Shown here piece by piece: positions 8,581 to 16,835 of a stretch of 25,718 nucleotides of DNA. Source of the DNA: an uncultured Eubacteriales bacterium (GTDB lineage Bacteria > Bacillota > Clostridia > Oscillospirales > Oscillospiraceae). The notes under the pieces are model-generated. The model was given only the letters and a program-made list of their open reading frames with translations. It ran no database searches and was not told the DNA's origin. Positions within the stretch are counted from its first letter, which is position 1. Each line of letters begins with the position of its first letter. A program made the translations under genes and the position numbers. Where the stretch lies: NCBI GenBank assembly GCA_900549645.1, contig URPD01000024.1:1-25718 (forward strand). The letters are read 5' to 3'.

Positions 8581-9714
8581 ATGGCAGAAAAACGAGATTA
8601 CTACGAGGTGCTCGGCCTGCAAAAGGGCGCCACGGCAGATGAGATAAAAAAGGCATACCGCAGACTTGCCAAGGAGAACCACCCCGACCTCCATCCGGGC
8701 GATAAAGCCTGTGAGGAGCGGTTCAAGGAGGTCAACGAGGCGTACGAGGTGCTGTCGGACGACGATAAGCGCGCGAAGTATGACCAGTACGGCCACGCGG
8801 CCTTTGATCCCAGCGCGGGCTTCGGCGGCGGCGCAGGCTTCGGCGGCTTTGGCGGCTTCAGCGATTTCGGCGACCTTGGCGATATATTCGGAGACATATT
8901 CGGCTTCGGCGGCGGCGCGAGCCGCAACCCGAACGCGCCGCGCAAGGGCGACAACATACGCGTTCAGCTCAACGTCAGCTTCGAGGAGGCCGCCTTCGGC
9001 TGCAAGAAGGAAGTCACCGTAGGCCGCGTCGAGCAGTGCCCGGACTGCAAGGGCAACGGCTGCGCGCCGGGGACGACGCCTGAGGTCTGCCCCGACTGCA
9101 AGGGCACCGGCAGCGTCCGCACGACGCAGCGCACTCCCTTCGGTATGGCGCAGTCGACCGCGCCGTGCTCGAAGTGCAGAGGCACGGGCAAGATAATCCA
9201 TCAGCCCTGCCCCACCTGCCGCGGCATGGGCATTATCCGCAAGCAGCATAAGATAAGCGTCAGCGTCCCCGCAGGTATAGACGACGGGCAGACCATATCC
9301 CTGCGCGGACAGGGCAATTCCGGTGCGAACGGCGGCCCGCAGGGCGACATGCTCGTCACCATAATCGTCCGCCCGCACGCGAGATTCGAGCGCGACGGCA
9401 GCTCCGTTCTGCTGGAGCAGGAGATAAGCTACGCGCAGGCGGCGCTCGGCGCGGAGATAGAGGTGCCGACGCTGGACGGCAAGGTCAAGCTTACCATCCC
9501 TGAGGGGACGCAGCCGGACGCGGTGTTCCGTATGCGCGGCAAGGGTATTCCGTACCTGCGCGGCAGCGGGCGCGGCGACCAGTTCGTCACGATACGCATA
9601 GCGGTGCCGAAGAATCTGACGAGCGCGCAGAAAGAGTTGCTGCGTCAGTTCGCCGCGACGACCGGCGAGGCCGACACGCTGAAAACCGGCTTGTTCAATA
9701 AAAAGAAAAAGTGA
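8581..9714 (+). CDS. dnaJ: chaperone protein DnaJ (Hsp40)
   Basis: 377 residues, full length. DnaJ delivers substrates to DnaK and stimulates its ATPase. The N-terminal J domain (about 5-70) carries the essential HPD at NHPDLHPGDK. A Gly/Phe-rich linker follows (FGGGAGFGGFGGFSDFG, about 80-115). The cysteine-rich domain contains all four zinc motifs: CPDCKGNG, CPDCKGTG, CSKCRGTG and CPTCRGMG. The C-terminal substrate-binding barrels follow and end in NKKKK. TAGGAG lies about ten bases before the ATG. It is the last gene of the operon, ended by the terminator at 9723-9766. Confidence 0.98.
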   Translation: MAEKRDYYEVLGLQKGATADEIKKAYRRLAKENHPDLHPGDKACEERFKEVNEAYEVLSDDDKRAKYDQYGHAAFDPSAGFGGGAGFGGFGGFSDFGDLGDIFGDIFGFGGGASRNPNAPRKGDNIRVQLNVSFEEAAFGCKKEVTVGRVEQCPDCKGNGCAPGTTPEVCPDCKGTGSVRTTQRTPFGMAQSTAPCSKCRGTGKIIHQPCPTCRGMGIIRKQHKISVSVPAGIDDGQTISLRGQGNSGANGGPQGDMLVTIIVRPHARFERDGSSVLLEQEISYAQAALGAEIEVPTLDGKVKLTIPEGTQPDAVFRMRGKGIPYLRGSGRGDQFVTIRIAVPKNLTSAQKELLRQFAATTGEADTLKTGLFNKKKK

Positions 9715-9722
9715 AGATAAGT

Positions 9723-9770
9723 AAATCACACCTATGGCGTCCTGCCGGATACCATAGGTGTGATTTTTTA
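9723..9770 (+). terminator. terminator of the heat-shock operon
   Basis: Perfect 15-base stem (9723-9737 with 9752-9766, AAATCACACCTATGG) directly followed by TTTTA. The XRE-family gene converges on it from the right, so the hairpin may serve both strands. Confidence 0.9.
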
Positions 9771-10070
9771 TTCCCTGCCGCTGAGCGCCAGCAGCTCCGC
9801 GATCACGCTGTCGAGCAGGGGGAGATACCTGCCGTCGATGCGGTTGAGCCGGTCGAGCCGCTCGGCGTCCTGCCCGCGCTGTTCCCCGAAGAGAACATAG
9901 TCGGCAGAGAGTCCGAGCACGTCGCATATCTTTATCAGCATCTTGACCGATATGCCAGTCCTGCCGCGCTCGACCTCGGCCATGTATGAGACGCTTACGT
10001 CCAGCAGCTCCGCGAACTTTTCGCGCGTGTAACCCATGTCCTCCCGCGCCTTCCTTATCCGCATATACAT
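9768..10070 (-). CDS. XRE-family helix-turn-helix regulator
   Basis: 100 residues. The N-terminal 60 form a Cro/C1-type helix-turn-helix: IRKAREDMGYTREKFAELL, then VSVSYMAEVERGRTGISV and LIKICDVLGLSADYVLFGE in sequence. The last 35 residues are an additional helical region with no recognised domain, perhaps for dimerisation. GAGGTGA lies just upstream of the ATG at 10070. It is divergent from the membrane-protein gene at 10218 across 147 bases that hold an inverted repeat (10087-10095 with 10127-10135), so self-control or control of the neighbour is plausible. Ligand and targets are unknown. Confidence 0.88.
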   Translation of the reverse strand: MYMRIRKAREDMGYTREKFAELLDVSVSYMAEVERGRTGISVKMLIKICDVLGLSADYVLFGEQRGQDAERLDRLNRIDGRYLPLLDSVIAELLALSGRE

Positions 10071-10145
10071 ATACCATCACCTCAGCATATAGTATGAGTG
10101 ATAGTGCGGCTTTAAAACATCAACCAATACTATATATAAAACATC

Positions 10146-10174
10146 TTAACTTACTTGATGCTGGCTGGTATACT
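10146..10174 (+). promoter_or_regulatory. candidate promoter of the membrane-protein gene
   Basis: TTAACT (10146-10151), 17 bases, TATACT (10169-10174), 43 bases before the ATG. Upstream lies the 9-base inverted repeat ATATAGTAT/ATACTATAT (10087-10095, 10127-10135) and a directly repeated AAAACATC (10114-10121, 10138-10145), possible binding sites for the divergent XRE regulator. Confidence 0.4.
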
Positions 10175-10217
10175 GAGTCCACGGAGTTCCGATAATTTAC
10201 AGAGAAGGAGAAGAAAA

Positions 10218-10823
10218 ATGGACGAAAACGAGAAGATCTTATCTGGTGAACATCCGGAGCAGGGGGGCGCGACGGCGGAAAAGAAACCCGGCGTTGGCGA
10301 GAGGATAAAGGCGTTTTTCACGGTCGAGAACCTGAAAGTGCTGTTCAGCCGCGAGAACCGCAAGAAGACTATCGCCGTTATTCTGGGCGTGATAGTGGTT
10401 ATCGGCGTCGTCTGCGGGGTGATATCCTATAATAGCCCCGCATCCGTCGCCCGGCGCTATGTTAAAGCGAGGTACGAGTTTGATGATAAGGTTGAAGACA
10501 TTGTACGTGTCGGAGGAAAATATTATCGTTTTGGGGATATGGATGAGCAGGAATGGCTTGAAGAACAGAGCTACTGGCATGGCGAAGACTTTTCAAGCAT
10601 GTCTGACTACTATAACTATATGAAGACAGAACGCGACGATACCCTGTATGATGAATATGGCGAATATAAGATGACTACTCGTGTTTCAAAAGAGAAGGAT
10701 GTCCGTGTAGGCAAGCTTCTTGACGATGAAGTCATTGCCGAAACGCTTGACATGCAGGACATCGACGAGGGACGGGTCAAAGCGGCCAAGCTCGTAACCG
10801 TGAAGCTTCATATTGACGGCTAA
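10218..10823 (+). CDS. single-pass membrane protein, probably truncated by in-frame TAA
   Basis: 201 residues to the first stop. Residues 1-47 are charged and probably cytosolic. A single hydrophobic segment, IAVILGVIVVIGVVCGVI, spans about 51-69, then an extracytoplasmic domain begins with SPASVARRYVKARYEFD, the look of NTF2-like/DUF4878-type lipoprotein and membrane domains. Ribosome site AAGGAG lies eight bases before the ATG. After the TAA at 10821-10823 the same frame stays open to a TAG at 10908-10910 and encodes a plausible continuation containing FEVRLVRIGLAWKAVNWYRIS in pieces, typical of the last strands of such domains. So the reading is either a nonsense mutation, a sequencing error or a natural truncation. 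The 3' half is more AT-rich than the 5' half. The function is unknown. Confidence 0.8.
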   Translation: MDENEKILSGEHPEQGGATAEKKPGVGERIKAFFTVENLKVLFSRENRKKTIAVILGVIVVIGVVCGVISYNSPASVARRYVKARYEFDDKVEDIVRVGGKYYRFGDMDEQEWLEEQSYWHGEDFSSMSDYYNYMKTERDDTLYDEYGEYKMTTRVSKEKDVRVGKLLDDEVIAETLDMQDIDEGRVKAAKLVTVKLHIDG

Positions 10824-10910
10824 GATGACAGCGATAGGATGACCTTTGAAGTACGGCTTGTGAGGATCGGCCTCGCTTGGAAGGCAGTTAACTGGTATAG
10901 AATATCGTAG
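10824..10910 (+). pseudogene. in-frame C-terminal remnant of the membrane protein
   Basis: 28 sense codons directly after and in frame with the TAA at 10821. The translation begins DDSDRMTFEVRLV and ends WKAVNWYRIS, alternating hydrophobic residues with conserved-looking Trp/Tyr that would complete a beta-sheet domain. There is no start or ribosome site of its own, so it is read as the severed end of the upstream gene. Confidence 0.55.
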
Positions 10911-10918
10911 GATGAAAC

Positions 10919-10959
10919 ATGCTCCCCCGACAGAGCTTATGACTCTGCCGGGGGAGCAT
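10919..10959. terminator. bidirectional hairpin terminator
   Basis: Outer arms ATGCTCCCCCG (10919-10929) and CGGGGGAGCAT (10949-10959), one mismatch, then inner arms CAGAG/CTCTG around a seven-base loop. It lies between the rightward membrane protein and the leftward aminotransferase, whose 3' ends converge. T tracts are poor on both sides. Confidence 0.7.
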
Positions 10960-10978
10960 ATTCGTTAATAAACAATTG

Positions 10979-12172
10979 TTACACAAAAGCCTTTTCTTTG
11001 AGCCTCTGCATTGCTTCTTCGAGCAGCGAGTGCGGGAGGGCGAGGTTCATGCGGATAGTGTCCTTGAGCATGAAGGCTTCGCCGTCCTGCCAGATCACAC
11101 CGGCGCGGACGCCGCGCTCCTGAAGCTCGTGTATCGTGACGCCGTGCTCGCGGCACCAGTCGGCGCAGTCGAGATAGAGCATATACGTCCCCTCCGGGCG
11201 CATCACGCGGACGCCTTTGAAGTTGTCGCGGATGAAATTGCAGGCGTATTCGTGGTTCGCGTCGATGACGCGGCACATCTCGTCCGCCCATTCTTCGCCC
11301 GCGGGGCTGTACGCGCCGAGCAGCGCGTGCAGCGAGAGCACGTTGCAGTCGTTATAATGGCTGACCTCACTCTGCCGCACGACGCGGTCGCGCAGGTATG
11401 TATTATAAATAATGTGGTAGCTGCCGATAAGCCCCGCGAGGGAGAAAGTCTTGCTCGGCGCGTAGAACGCCATCGTGCGCTCGCGCGCGTCCGCGGAGAC
11501 GGACTGTGTCGGGATATGCTTGTGTCCCGGCATGATGATGTCCGACCATATCTCGTCGGATATCACGAGGCAGTCGTTCGCGGCGAAGACCTCCATCGCG
11601 CGTTCAAGCTCCCAACGCTCCCACACGCGGCCGCAGGGATTGTGCGGCGAGCAGAGAATGGCGAGGTGGATGCGGTGCCGCTTGAGCTTGGCGTCCATGT
11701 CGGCATAGTCCATGCGCCAGACGCCGTTTTCGTCGCGCACGAGCGGGCTGTGAACGAGCACGCGCCCGTTGTCGGCCATCGTGTGCGTGAAGCCCACGTA
11801 GGTCGGGGAGTGGACGAGGATCTTTTCGCCCGGTGCGGTCAGCGCCTGCACGGCGGAGCTTACGCCGCCGAGGACGCCGTTTTCATAGCCGATATGCTCG
11901 CGCGAGAGCTTCGTGACGCCGTTGCGGCGCTGCTGCCACGAGATGATGCTGTCAAAATAGCTGTCCGGCAGGGAGAAATAGCCGAAGTTCGGCATCTCCA
12001 GCCGCTTCTCTATCGCTTCGATTATCGGCGGCGCGGCGGGAAAGCTCATGTCCGCGACCCACATCGGGATCTTCCTGACACCGGGATCGGGCTGCACGTC
12101 GAAGGGGACGGCGTCGGCGGCCAGAGAATCACGCCCCGCGCGGTCAAGGATCGTTGTAAAATCGTATTTCAT
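10979..12172 (-). CDS. MalY/PatB-type PLP aminotransferase (putative C-S lyase)
   Basis: 397 residues, fold type I aminotransferase. Members of the MalY/PatB branch cleave C-S bonds (cystathionine beta-lyase or cysteine desulfhydrase activity) in the cytosol. Visible signs: IPMWVADMSFPAAPPI near 35, the PLP-site HNPCGRVW (177-184), SDEIWSDI (205-212) and the Schiff-base Lys241 in APSKTFSLAGL. The branch normally reads HNPxGRVW and SDEIHxDL; Trp replaces His here. It starts only three bases after the rpoD stop, with a weak GAG ribosome site inside the rpoD end, so it is probably co-transcribed and coupled. The true substrate is not decidable; a role in methionine/cysteine metabolism is likely. 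Confidence 0.92.
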   Translation of the reverse strand: MKYDFTTILDRAGRDSLAADAVPFDVQPDPGVRKIPMWVADMSFPAAPPIIEAIEKRLEMPNFGYFSLPDSYFDSIISWQQRRNGVTKLSREHIGYENGVLGGVSSAVQALTAPGEKILVHSPTYVGFTHTMADNGRVLVHSPLVRDENGVWRMDYADMDAKLKRHRIHLAILCSPHNPCGRVWERWELERAMEVFAANDCLVISDEIWSDIIMPGHKHIPTQSVSADARERTMAFYAPSKTFSLAGLIGSYHIIYNTYLRDRVVRQSEVSHYNDCNVLSLHALLGAYSPAGEEWADEMCRVIDANHEYACNFIRDNFKGVRVMRPEGTYMLYLDCADWCREHGVTIHELQERGVRAGVIWQDGEAFMLKDTIRMNLALPHSLLEEAMQRLKEKAFV

Positions 12173-12175
12173 GGC

Positions 12176-13429
12176 TCAATTCAGGAAATCTCTGAGCTTC
12201 TTGGAGCGGCTGGGGTGACGCAGTTTGCGCAGAGCCTTGGCCTCGATCTGGCGGATACGCTCACGCGTGACGTTGAACTCCTTGCCGACCTCCTCAAGAG
12301 TGCGGGTGCGGCCGTCGACAATACCGAAGCGCAGCTCCAGCACCTTCTTCTCGCGGGGCGCCAGCGTGTCCAGCACCTCTTCAAGCTGCTCGCGCAGCAG
12401 GGAGAAGCTTGCGGCTTCGCTCGGCTCGGACGCGTCCTCGTCGGGGATGAAGTCGCCGAGGTGGGAGTCCTCCTCCTCGCCGATAGGCGTTTCGAGGGAG
12501 ACAGGCTCCTGCGCGATCTTGAGAATGTCGCGCACCTTCTCGACGGGCATGTTCATCTCCGCGGCTATCTCCTCGGCGCTGGGGTCGTGCCCCAGCTCCT
12601 GAAGCAGCTGACGGGAGACGCGGATGGTCTTGTTGATGGTCTCGACCATGTGGACGGGGATGCGGATGGTGCGCGCCTGATCGGCGATGGCGCGGGTGAT
12701 GGCCTGACGTATCCACCATGTGGCGTAGGTGGAGAACTTGTAGCCCTTGGTGTGGTCAAATTTCTCGACTGCCTTGATAAGGCCGAGGTTGCCCTCCTGA
12801 ATCAAGTCGAGGAACAGCATACCGCGCCCGACGTAGCGCTTGGCGATGGAGACGACGAGACGGAGGTTGGCTTCGGTCATGCGGCGCTTGGCCTCCTCGT
12901 CGCCCTCGCTCATGCGCTTTGCCAGCGCGATTTCCTCGTCCGGAGTGAGCAGGGGAACTTTGCCGATCTCCTTGAGGTACATTCTTACGGGGTCGTCGGT
13001 GGAGAAGCTGTCCATGAGGGAATCGGTGTCGTTTATCTCCTCCTCGGTGACCTCTTCGATCTCGTCAAGACTCTCGATGTCGGGCAGATCGTCGAGCGGT
13101 GGGAGCGCGTCAACAGCGGAGATGTCGACGTCGATGTTGTTCGCTTCGAGCGTGTCGTAGAACTTGTCGATGACCTCGGAGTCGAGGTTCATGTCTTCAA
13201 GGCATTCAAGCTCCTTCGCGGTGAGCTTGCCGTTCTTCTTGCCCTTCTCGACCAGCTCGTTCAGACGCTCCTCAGGGGTTTTGACGGGCTGTTCGGGCGC
13301 AGGCTCCTTCTTGCCCTTCGCGGCGGCCTTCTTCTTCGGCTTCACTTCGGGCGCCGGTTCCTCGTCAGCGAGAAGCAGGTTTGCCATTTCTTCAAGCTCT
13401 TTTTCGGTGTAAGTGCGTTCTTCTGCCAT
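12176..13429 (-). CDS. rpoD: RNA polymerase primary sigma factor RpoD (SigA)
   Basis: 417 residues. It directs core RNA polymerase to TTGACA/TATAAT promoters such as several in this window. Region 1.1 is short and Lys/Pro/Ala-rich, then acidic. Region 1.2 shows DDPVRMYLKEIG. Regions 2.1-2.4 show LRLVVSIAKRYVGRG, LDLIQEGNLGLIKAVEKFD and FSTYATWWIRQAITRA. Region 3 follows, and 4.2 has the helix-turn-helix VTRERIRQIEAKALRKLR before the end DFLN. The ATG at 13429 has GAGGG nine bases upstream; an upstream reading to 13516 only runs into dnaG. It begins four bases after the dnaG stop, the macromolecular-synthesis arrangement. Confidence 0.98.
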   Translation of the reverse strand: MAEERTYTEKELEEMANLLLADEEPAPEVKPKKKAAAKGKKEPAPEQPVKTPEERLNELVEKGKKNGKLTAKELECLEDMNLDSEVIDKFYDTLEANNIDVDISAVDALPPLDDLPDIESLDEIEEVTEEEINDTDSLMDSFSTDDPVRMYLKEIGKVPLLTPDEEIALAKRMSEGDEEAKRRMTEANLRLVVSIAKRYVGRGMLFLDLIQEGNLGLIKAVEKFDHTKGYKFSTYATWWIRQAITRAIADQARTIRIPVHMVETINKTIRVSRQLLQELGHDPSAEEIAAEMNMPVEKVRDILKIAQEPVSLETPIGEEEDSHLGDFIPDEDASEPSEAASFSLLREQLEEVLDTLAPREKKVLELRFGIVDGRTRTLEEVGKEFNVTRERIRQIEAKALRKLRHPSRSKKLRDFLN

Positions 13430-13433
13430 GTTC

Positions 13434-15176
13434 TTATCCCTCATATCCTTTTTTTTCTCTGAGCTTATTTGCCAGCGCGCGCAGATCGCTGCCGCCCGCG
13501 GCAAGCTCGGCTTCATTGTTTATCTTGTTTATGTAGTCGCGCATGGTGCTCTCTCCTTGCGAGAGGAGCTCAGGCTTCTGGAGTATGCTGACCAGCAGCG
13601 ACACCTCGCCGCCCGACAGCGAGTCGCCCAGTGTGGCGGCGGAGACGGAGTCGCCGCGCCTCAGCCGGTCGAGTATCGCGGAGTATATTCTGCCGAGCAC
13701 CGGCGCGGAGAAACGCTCCGGCGGGGGCAGCTCCGGCATGTTCGCAAGCTCCGGCTCGAGGTACAGCAGACGTATCACGCCCTCCTCGGCGGTTGCGGAG
13801 CCGGGGTTTTCGTATCGGAATTCCTTCTCGACGGGCTGTGTCTGCCGCTCAGGGCGGCTCTGCTCGCGGGCATTCGCGCGGCGCGCGCCGCTCAGAAGCC
13901 GCTTCCGCCGCCGCTCAACCTCAGCCGTCACGGCGTCCGCCGCCACGCCGGAGAGCGAGGCGACGCGCATCGCGTACACCTGCCGCTCGACCGCGCCGGG
14001 CAGCCGCGCGACAAGCTCCGTTGCTTCCTTCAGAAATTCCACCTTCTGCTCGTCGATGCTCAGGTCGTATTTCGCCGTGACCGCGTGCAGCCGGTAGTCC
14101 ACCTGATCCTCAGAGCCTTCAAGCAGGTTGCGGAACGCGTCCGCGCCCTTGAGCTTTATAAATTCGTCCGGGTCCTTCGCGCCGCTCATGCGCAGAACCT
14201 TGACCTTGAGGTCAAGCTTTTCGAGGATGCCGATGGCGCGCTGTGCGGCCTTGATGCCCGCGCCGTCGTTATCGTAGGCGATGATGACCTCGCTTTTGTA
14301 GCGCGAGATCAGCCGCGCCTGCTCCGGCGTAAGCGATGTGCCGAGCGAGGCGACTGCCGAGTCGAAGCCCGCCTGATGCAGCGAAACTACGTCTATATTG
14401 CCCTCAGATAAGATTATATATCCGCTTTTTGATTTTTTAGCCAGATTAAGCGCGAAAAGGTTACGGCTTTTGTTGAATACAAGCGTTTCGGGGCTGTTCA
14501 TATATTTCGGCTCGCCGTCGCCGATTATGCGCCCGGAGAAGCCGATGACGTTGCCGCGCACGTCGATGACCGGGAACATCAGGCGGCTGCGGAAGGTGTC
14601 GTAAAATCCGCCGCTTTTGCCCTTGCGGACAAGCCCCGCGTCGAACAGCTCAAAATCCGTGTAGCCCTTGGCTTTCATCGCGTTTCGCAGGCTATCCCAA
14701 GTGTCGGGCGCGAAGCCGAGGCCGAAATTCGTCGCCGCCGCGCGGCCGATGCGCCGCCCCTGCATGTACTCAAGTCCCGGCCTGCCGGCGGGGGAATAGA
14801 GCTGCTCGTAGAAAAAGTGCGCCGCGTCCTTGTTCAGCGCCAGCATACGCGCGCGTTTCTGGCTTTCCTTGTCGTTTTCCTCCTCAGGCATCTGCATACC
14901 CGCGCGGCGGGCAAGAAACTCCACCGCGTCGCGGAAGCCGAGGTTTTCTATCTCCATTATGAAATTTATGACTCCGCCGCCCTTGCCGCAGCCAAAGCAA
15001 TGGTATATCTGCTTGTCCGGGGAGACGGAGAACGAAGGCGTCTTCTCGCTGTGGAACGGGCAGAGGCCGAACATGTTCGACCCGCTCTTCTTGCTCAGCC
15101 GCACATAGCCGGACACGACGTCCACTATGTCGTTGCGCTCCACAAGCTCGGTGAGAAAGCTTTCGGAAAAGGCCAT
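13434..15176 (-). CDS. dnaG: DNA primase DnaG
   Basis: 580 residues, typical length. Makes RNA primers for lagging-strand synthesis at the replication fork with the DnaB-type helicase. The N-terminal CHC2 zinc finger has CPFHSEKTPSFSVSP and YHCFGCGKGG (about 39-66). The TOPRIM catalytic domain includes ILSEGNIDVVSLHQAGF with its catalytic Glu, then SLGTSLTPEQARLI and IIAYDNDGAGIKAAQRA with the metal-binding DND. The C-terminal helicase-binding part is less conserved. GGAGGTGA sits just before the ATG. The gene lies 30 bases after dgt and four before rpoD. Confidence 0.98.
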   Translation of the reverse strand: MAFSESFLTELVERNDIVDVVSGYVRLSKKSGSNMFGLCPFHSEKTPSFSVSPDKQIYHCFGCGKGGGVINFIMEIENLGFRDAVEFLARRAGMQMPEEENDKESQKRARMLALNKDAAHFFYEQLYSPAGRPGLEYMQGRRIGRAAATNFGLGFAPDTWDSLRNAMKAKGYTDFELFDAGLVRKGKSGGFYDTFRSRLMFPVIDVRGNVIGFSGRIIGDGEPKYMNSPETLVFNKSRNLFALNLAKKSKSGYIILSEGNIDVVSLHQAGFDSAVASLGTSLTPEQARLISRYKSEVIIAYDNDGAGIKAAQRAIGILEKLDLKVKVLRMSGAKDPDEFIKLKGADAFRNLLEGSEDQVDYRLHAVTAKYDLSIDEQKVEFLKEATELVARLPGAVERQVYAMRVASLSGVAADAVTAEVERRRKRLLSGARRANAREQSRPERQTQPVEKEFRYENPGSATAEEGVIRLLYLEPELANMPELPPPERFSAPVLGRIYSAILDRLRRGDSVSAATLGDSLSGGEVSLLVSILQKPELLSQGESTMRDYINKINNEAELAAGGSDLRALANKLREKKGYEG

Positions 15177-15206
15177 GCGCTCACCTCCGATATGTAGTAT
15201 GCGTTG

Positions 15207-16211
15207 TTATTTGACCGTCCACGCGAAGGGGATGAACAGCTCGCCGTATTTCTCCATGGCGTAGCCGTCGGTCATGCCGGATATGTAGTCCGTTGCGGCG
15301 CGCTCCGTGCCCTCGCGCTCGATGATGCCGCGGAAATCCTCCGGCAGCGCGTCGGGGTGCGCGGTGTAGTAGTCGTAGAGGCGGCTGAGGATACCCTCGA
15401 CCTTGCTCTCTTCGCTCTTGGCGCACGGATTCGTGTAGACGTCAGAATACATGAAGGCGTGGAAAAAGTCAAAGGTTTTCTGCATCTTGTCCGACATTTT
15501 CAGCACGCCGTCCGCACTGTTTTCGATGAGGTCGGTCAGCATGGAATTGATGCGCTCGCTGTTGCGCTCGCCGCAGTTTTTGCGGATAAGCTCCGGCACG
15601 TCGGCGTCGGTGAGTATCCCGGCGCGGATCGAGTCGTCAAGGTCGTGGTTGACGTAGGCGATGCGGTCGCACAGGCGCACGGCGACGGCCTCCGGCGTGT
15701 CGTCCGGCGCGCCGTGAGTGTGGTGCAGGATGCCCATGCGCGTCTCGTAGCAGAGGTTCAGGCCGCGGCCGTCGCGCTCAAGGATGTCGACGACGCGCAG
15801 GCTCTGCTCATAGTGCTTGAAGCCGCCGGGGTATATCTTCGCCAGCGCGCGCTCTCCGGCGTGGCCGAAGGGGGTGTGCCCCAGATCGTGCCCCAGCGCT
15901 ATCGCCTCGGCCAGATCCTCGTTGAGCGCGAGCGCCCGCGCGACGGTGCGCGCAAGGCGGCTGACCTCCAGCGTGTGGGTCAGGCGCGTGCGGTAGTGGT
16001 CGCCCTCCGGCTGGAGAAAGACTTGCGTCTTGTGCTTGAGGCGGCGGAAGGATTTGGAGTGGGTGATACGGTCGATATCCCGCTGAAAGCAGGTGCGGAT
16101 GCAGCACTCGTCTTCGGGCGTAAGGCGTCCGCGCGAATTTTCGGACAGAAGGCCATATGGGCCGATTATGTAATGCTCGGCGCGTTCTCGTTCTTCTCTG
16201 GGACAGGACAT
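15207..16211 (-). CDS. dgt: deoxyguanosinetriphosphate triphosphohydrolase-like protein
   Basis: 334 residues. HD-superfamily hydrolase that removes triphosphate from dGTP or other dNTPs and so trims nucleotide pools. Motifs: SKSFRRLKHKTQVF near the N terminus, the first metal His in RLTHTLEVSRLAR, then the HD pair in ALGHDLGHTPFGHAGE, and the late Asp in RLCDRIAYVNHDLDD. These are the Firmicute dGTPase-like signatures. The ATG at 16211 has AGGTGGTG five bases upstream; longer readings to 16415 run into repeat sequence. It is the first gene of dgt-dnaG-rpoD, an order common in Clostridia, coupling replication start, transcription and dNTP control. I could not pick a confident promoter upstream. 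Confidence 0.95.
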   Translation of the reverse strand: MSCPREERERAEHYIIGPYGLLSENSRGRLTPEDECCIRTCFQRDIDRITHSKSFRRLKHKTQVFLQPEGDHYRTRLTHTLEVSRLARTVARALALNEDLAEAIALGHDLGHTPFGHAGERALAKIYPGGFKHYEQSLRVVDILERDGRGLNLCYETRMGILHHTHGAPDDTPEAVAVRLCDRIAYVNHDLDDSIRAGILTDADVPELIRKNCGERNSERINSMLTDLIENSADGVLKMSDKMQKTFDFFHAFMYSDVYTNPCAKSEESKVEGILSRLYDYYTAHPDALPEDFRGIIEREGTERAATDYISGMTDGYAMEKYGELFIPFAWTVK

Positions 16212-16351
16212 TGCAGCACCACCTTTGTGTCGTTTTGGGGTAATTAACCCGTCTGATTCTCTTATACGACGCAAAAAAATATTTCCCTTTATTTTTCCGA
16301 AAAATTTTGAAGGGGGAGCGGTATTGTGGGGAGGACTATGTGCGGTACTGT

Positions 16352-16396
16352 GGCTCCCTCTGACGAGGGAGCCGTCGCGGAGCGACTGATGGAGAG
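16352..16396. repeat. interspersed hairpin repeat (Oscillospiraceae-type)
   Basis: Two adjacent stem-loops: GGCTCCCTC/GAGGGAGCC (16352-16360, 16365-16373) and GTCGC/GCGAC (16374-16386), then TGATGGAGAG. I recognise this motif from memory as a very common noncoding repeat in Faecalibacterium-like genomes; a genome-wide search was not possible here. Confidence 0.65.
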
Positions 16397-16450
16397 AAAA
16401 TTCTACGTTTTGCATTAAGCGTCAAAATCGGCGCGCCCAGTCAAAACCAC

Positions 16451-16578
16451 CCTGTCATTGCGAGGAGCGGAGCGACGCGGCAATCCGCTCCCTTCCGGCA
16501 TAATGTGTATTCCGTTTGCGGTGCATAGGGGATGCGGATTGCCACAGCCAGTTTGCGAACCGGTCTCGCAATGACAGG
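16451..16578. repeat. 128-base inverted-repeat element (REP/MITE-like)
   Basis: Perfect 14-base terminal arms CCTGTCATTGCGAG (16451-16464) and its complement (16565-16578). A second inner pair, GGCAATCCGC (16479-16488) and GCGGATTGCC (16534-16543), lies inside. There is no coding capacity, so any mobility would be in trans. A degenerate relative lies at 113-267. Confidence 0.75.
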
Positions 16579-16600
16579 ACTTTTCTATACCCTGCCTTTT

Positions 16601-16835
16601 CTTTTCCCTAATGGCAGTAGACCGAGTCTGGCGACCCCTCAGGCGGCCAATGGCCGCCAACTCCCCTAGAAGGGACGCCAAGGGGGGCGGTACGGTGACC
16701 GGGGCGCTGAGGGGTGCGGCACATCTACGTTGCGCCGGTGCGGAACCTTTGCCGCGAAGCGCTGCCCCTTTTGGGGGAAGTGGCACGAAGTGCCGAAGGG
16801 GTCGCCGGTGTGTAGAGACTGCCATTAGGGAAAAG
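16601..16835. repeat. 235-base inverted-repeat element
   Basis: Perfect 18-base terminal arms, CTTTTCCCTAATGGCAGT (16601-16618) and its complement (16818-16835). A nested pair, GGCGACCCCT (16630-16639) with AGGGGTCGCC (16797-16806), and an inner GGCAC/GTGCC hairpin near 16782 follow. The 17 bases at 16629-16645 recur as a direct repeat at 16934-16950. Non-coding. Confidence 0.75.

Noticed and set aside
8566..10080. A 504-codon leftward open frame opposite dnaJ and through the XRE gene
   Set aside because: Ala/Arg-rich antisense artefact; it reads the XRE gene in the wrong frame and crosses the operon terminator.
10976..13462. An 828-codon rightward open frame opposite the aminotransferase and rpoD genes
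   Set aside because: It is the antisense shadow of two well-supported genes in GC-rich sequence, has no domain, and carries no ribosome site.
16212..16415. A longer N terminus for the dGTPase-like protein
   Set aside because: The added 68 residues run through low-complexity and repeat sequence; the ATG at 16211 has a strong AGGTGGTG site and matches family length.
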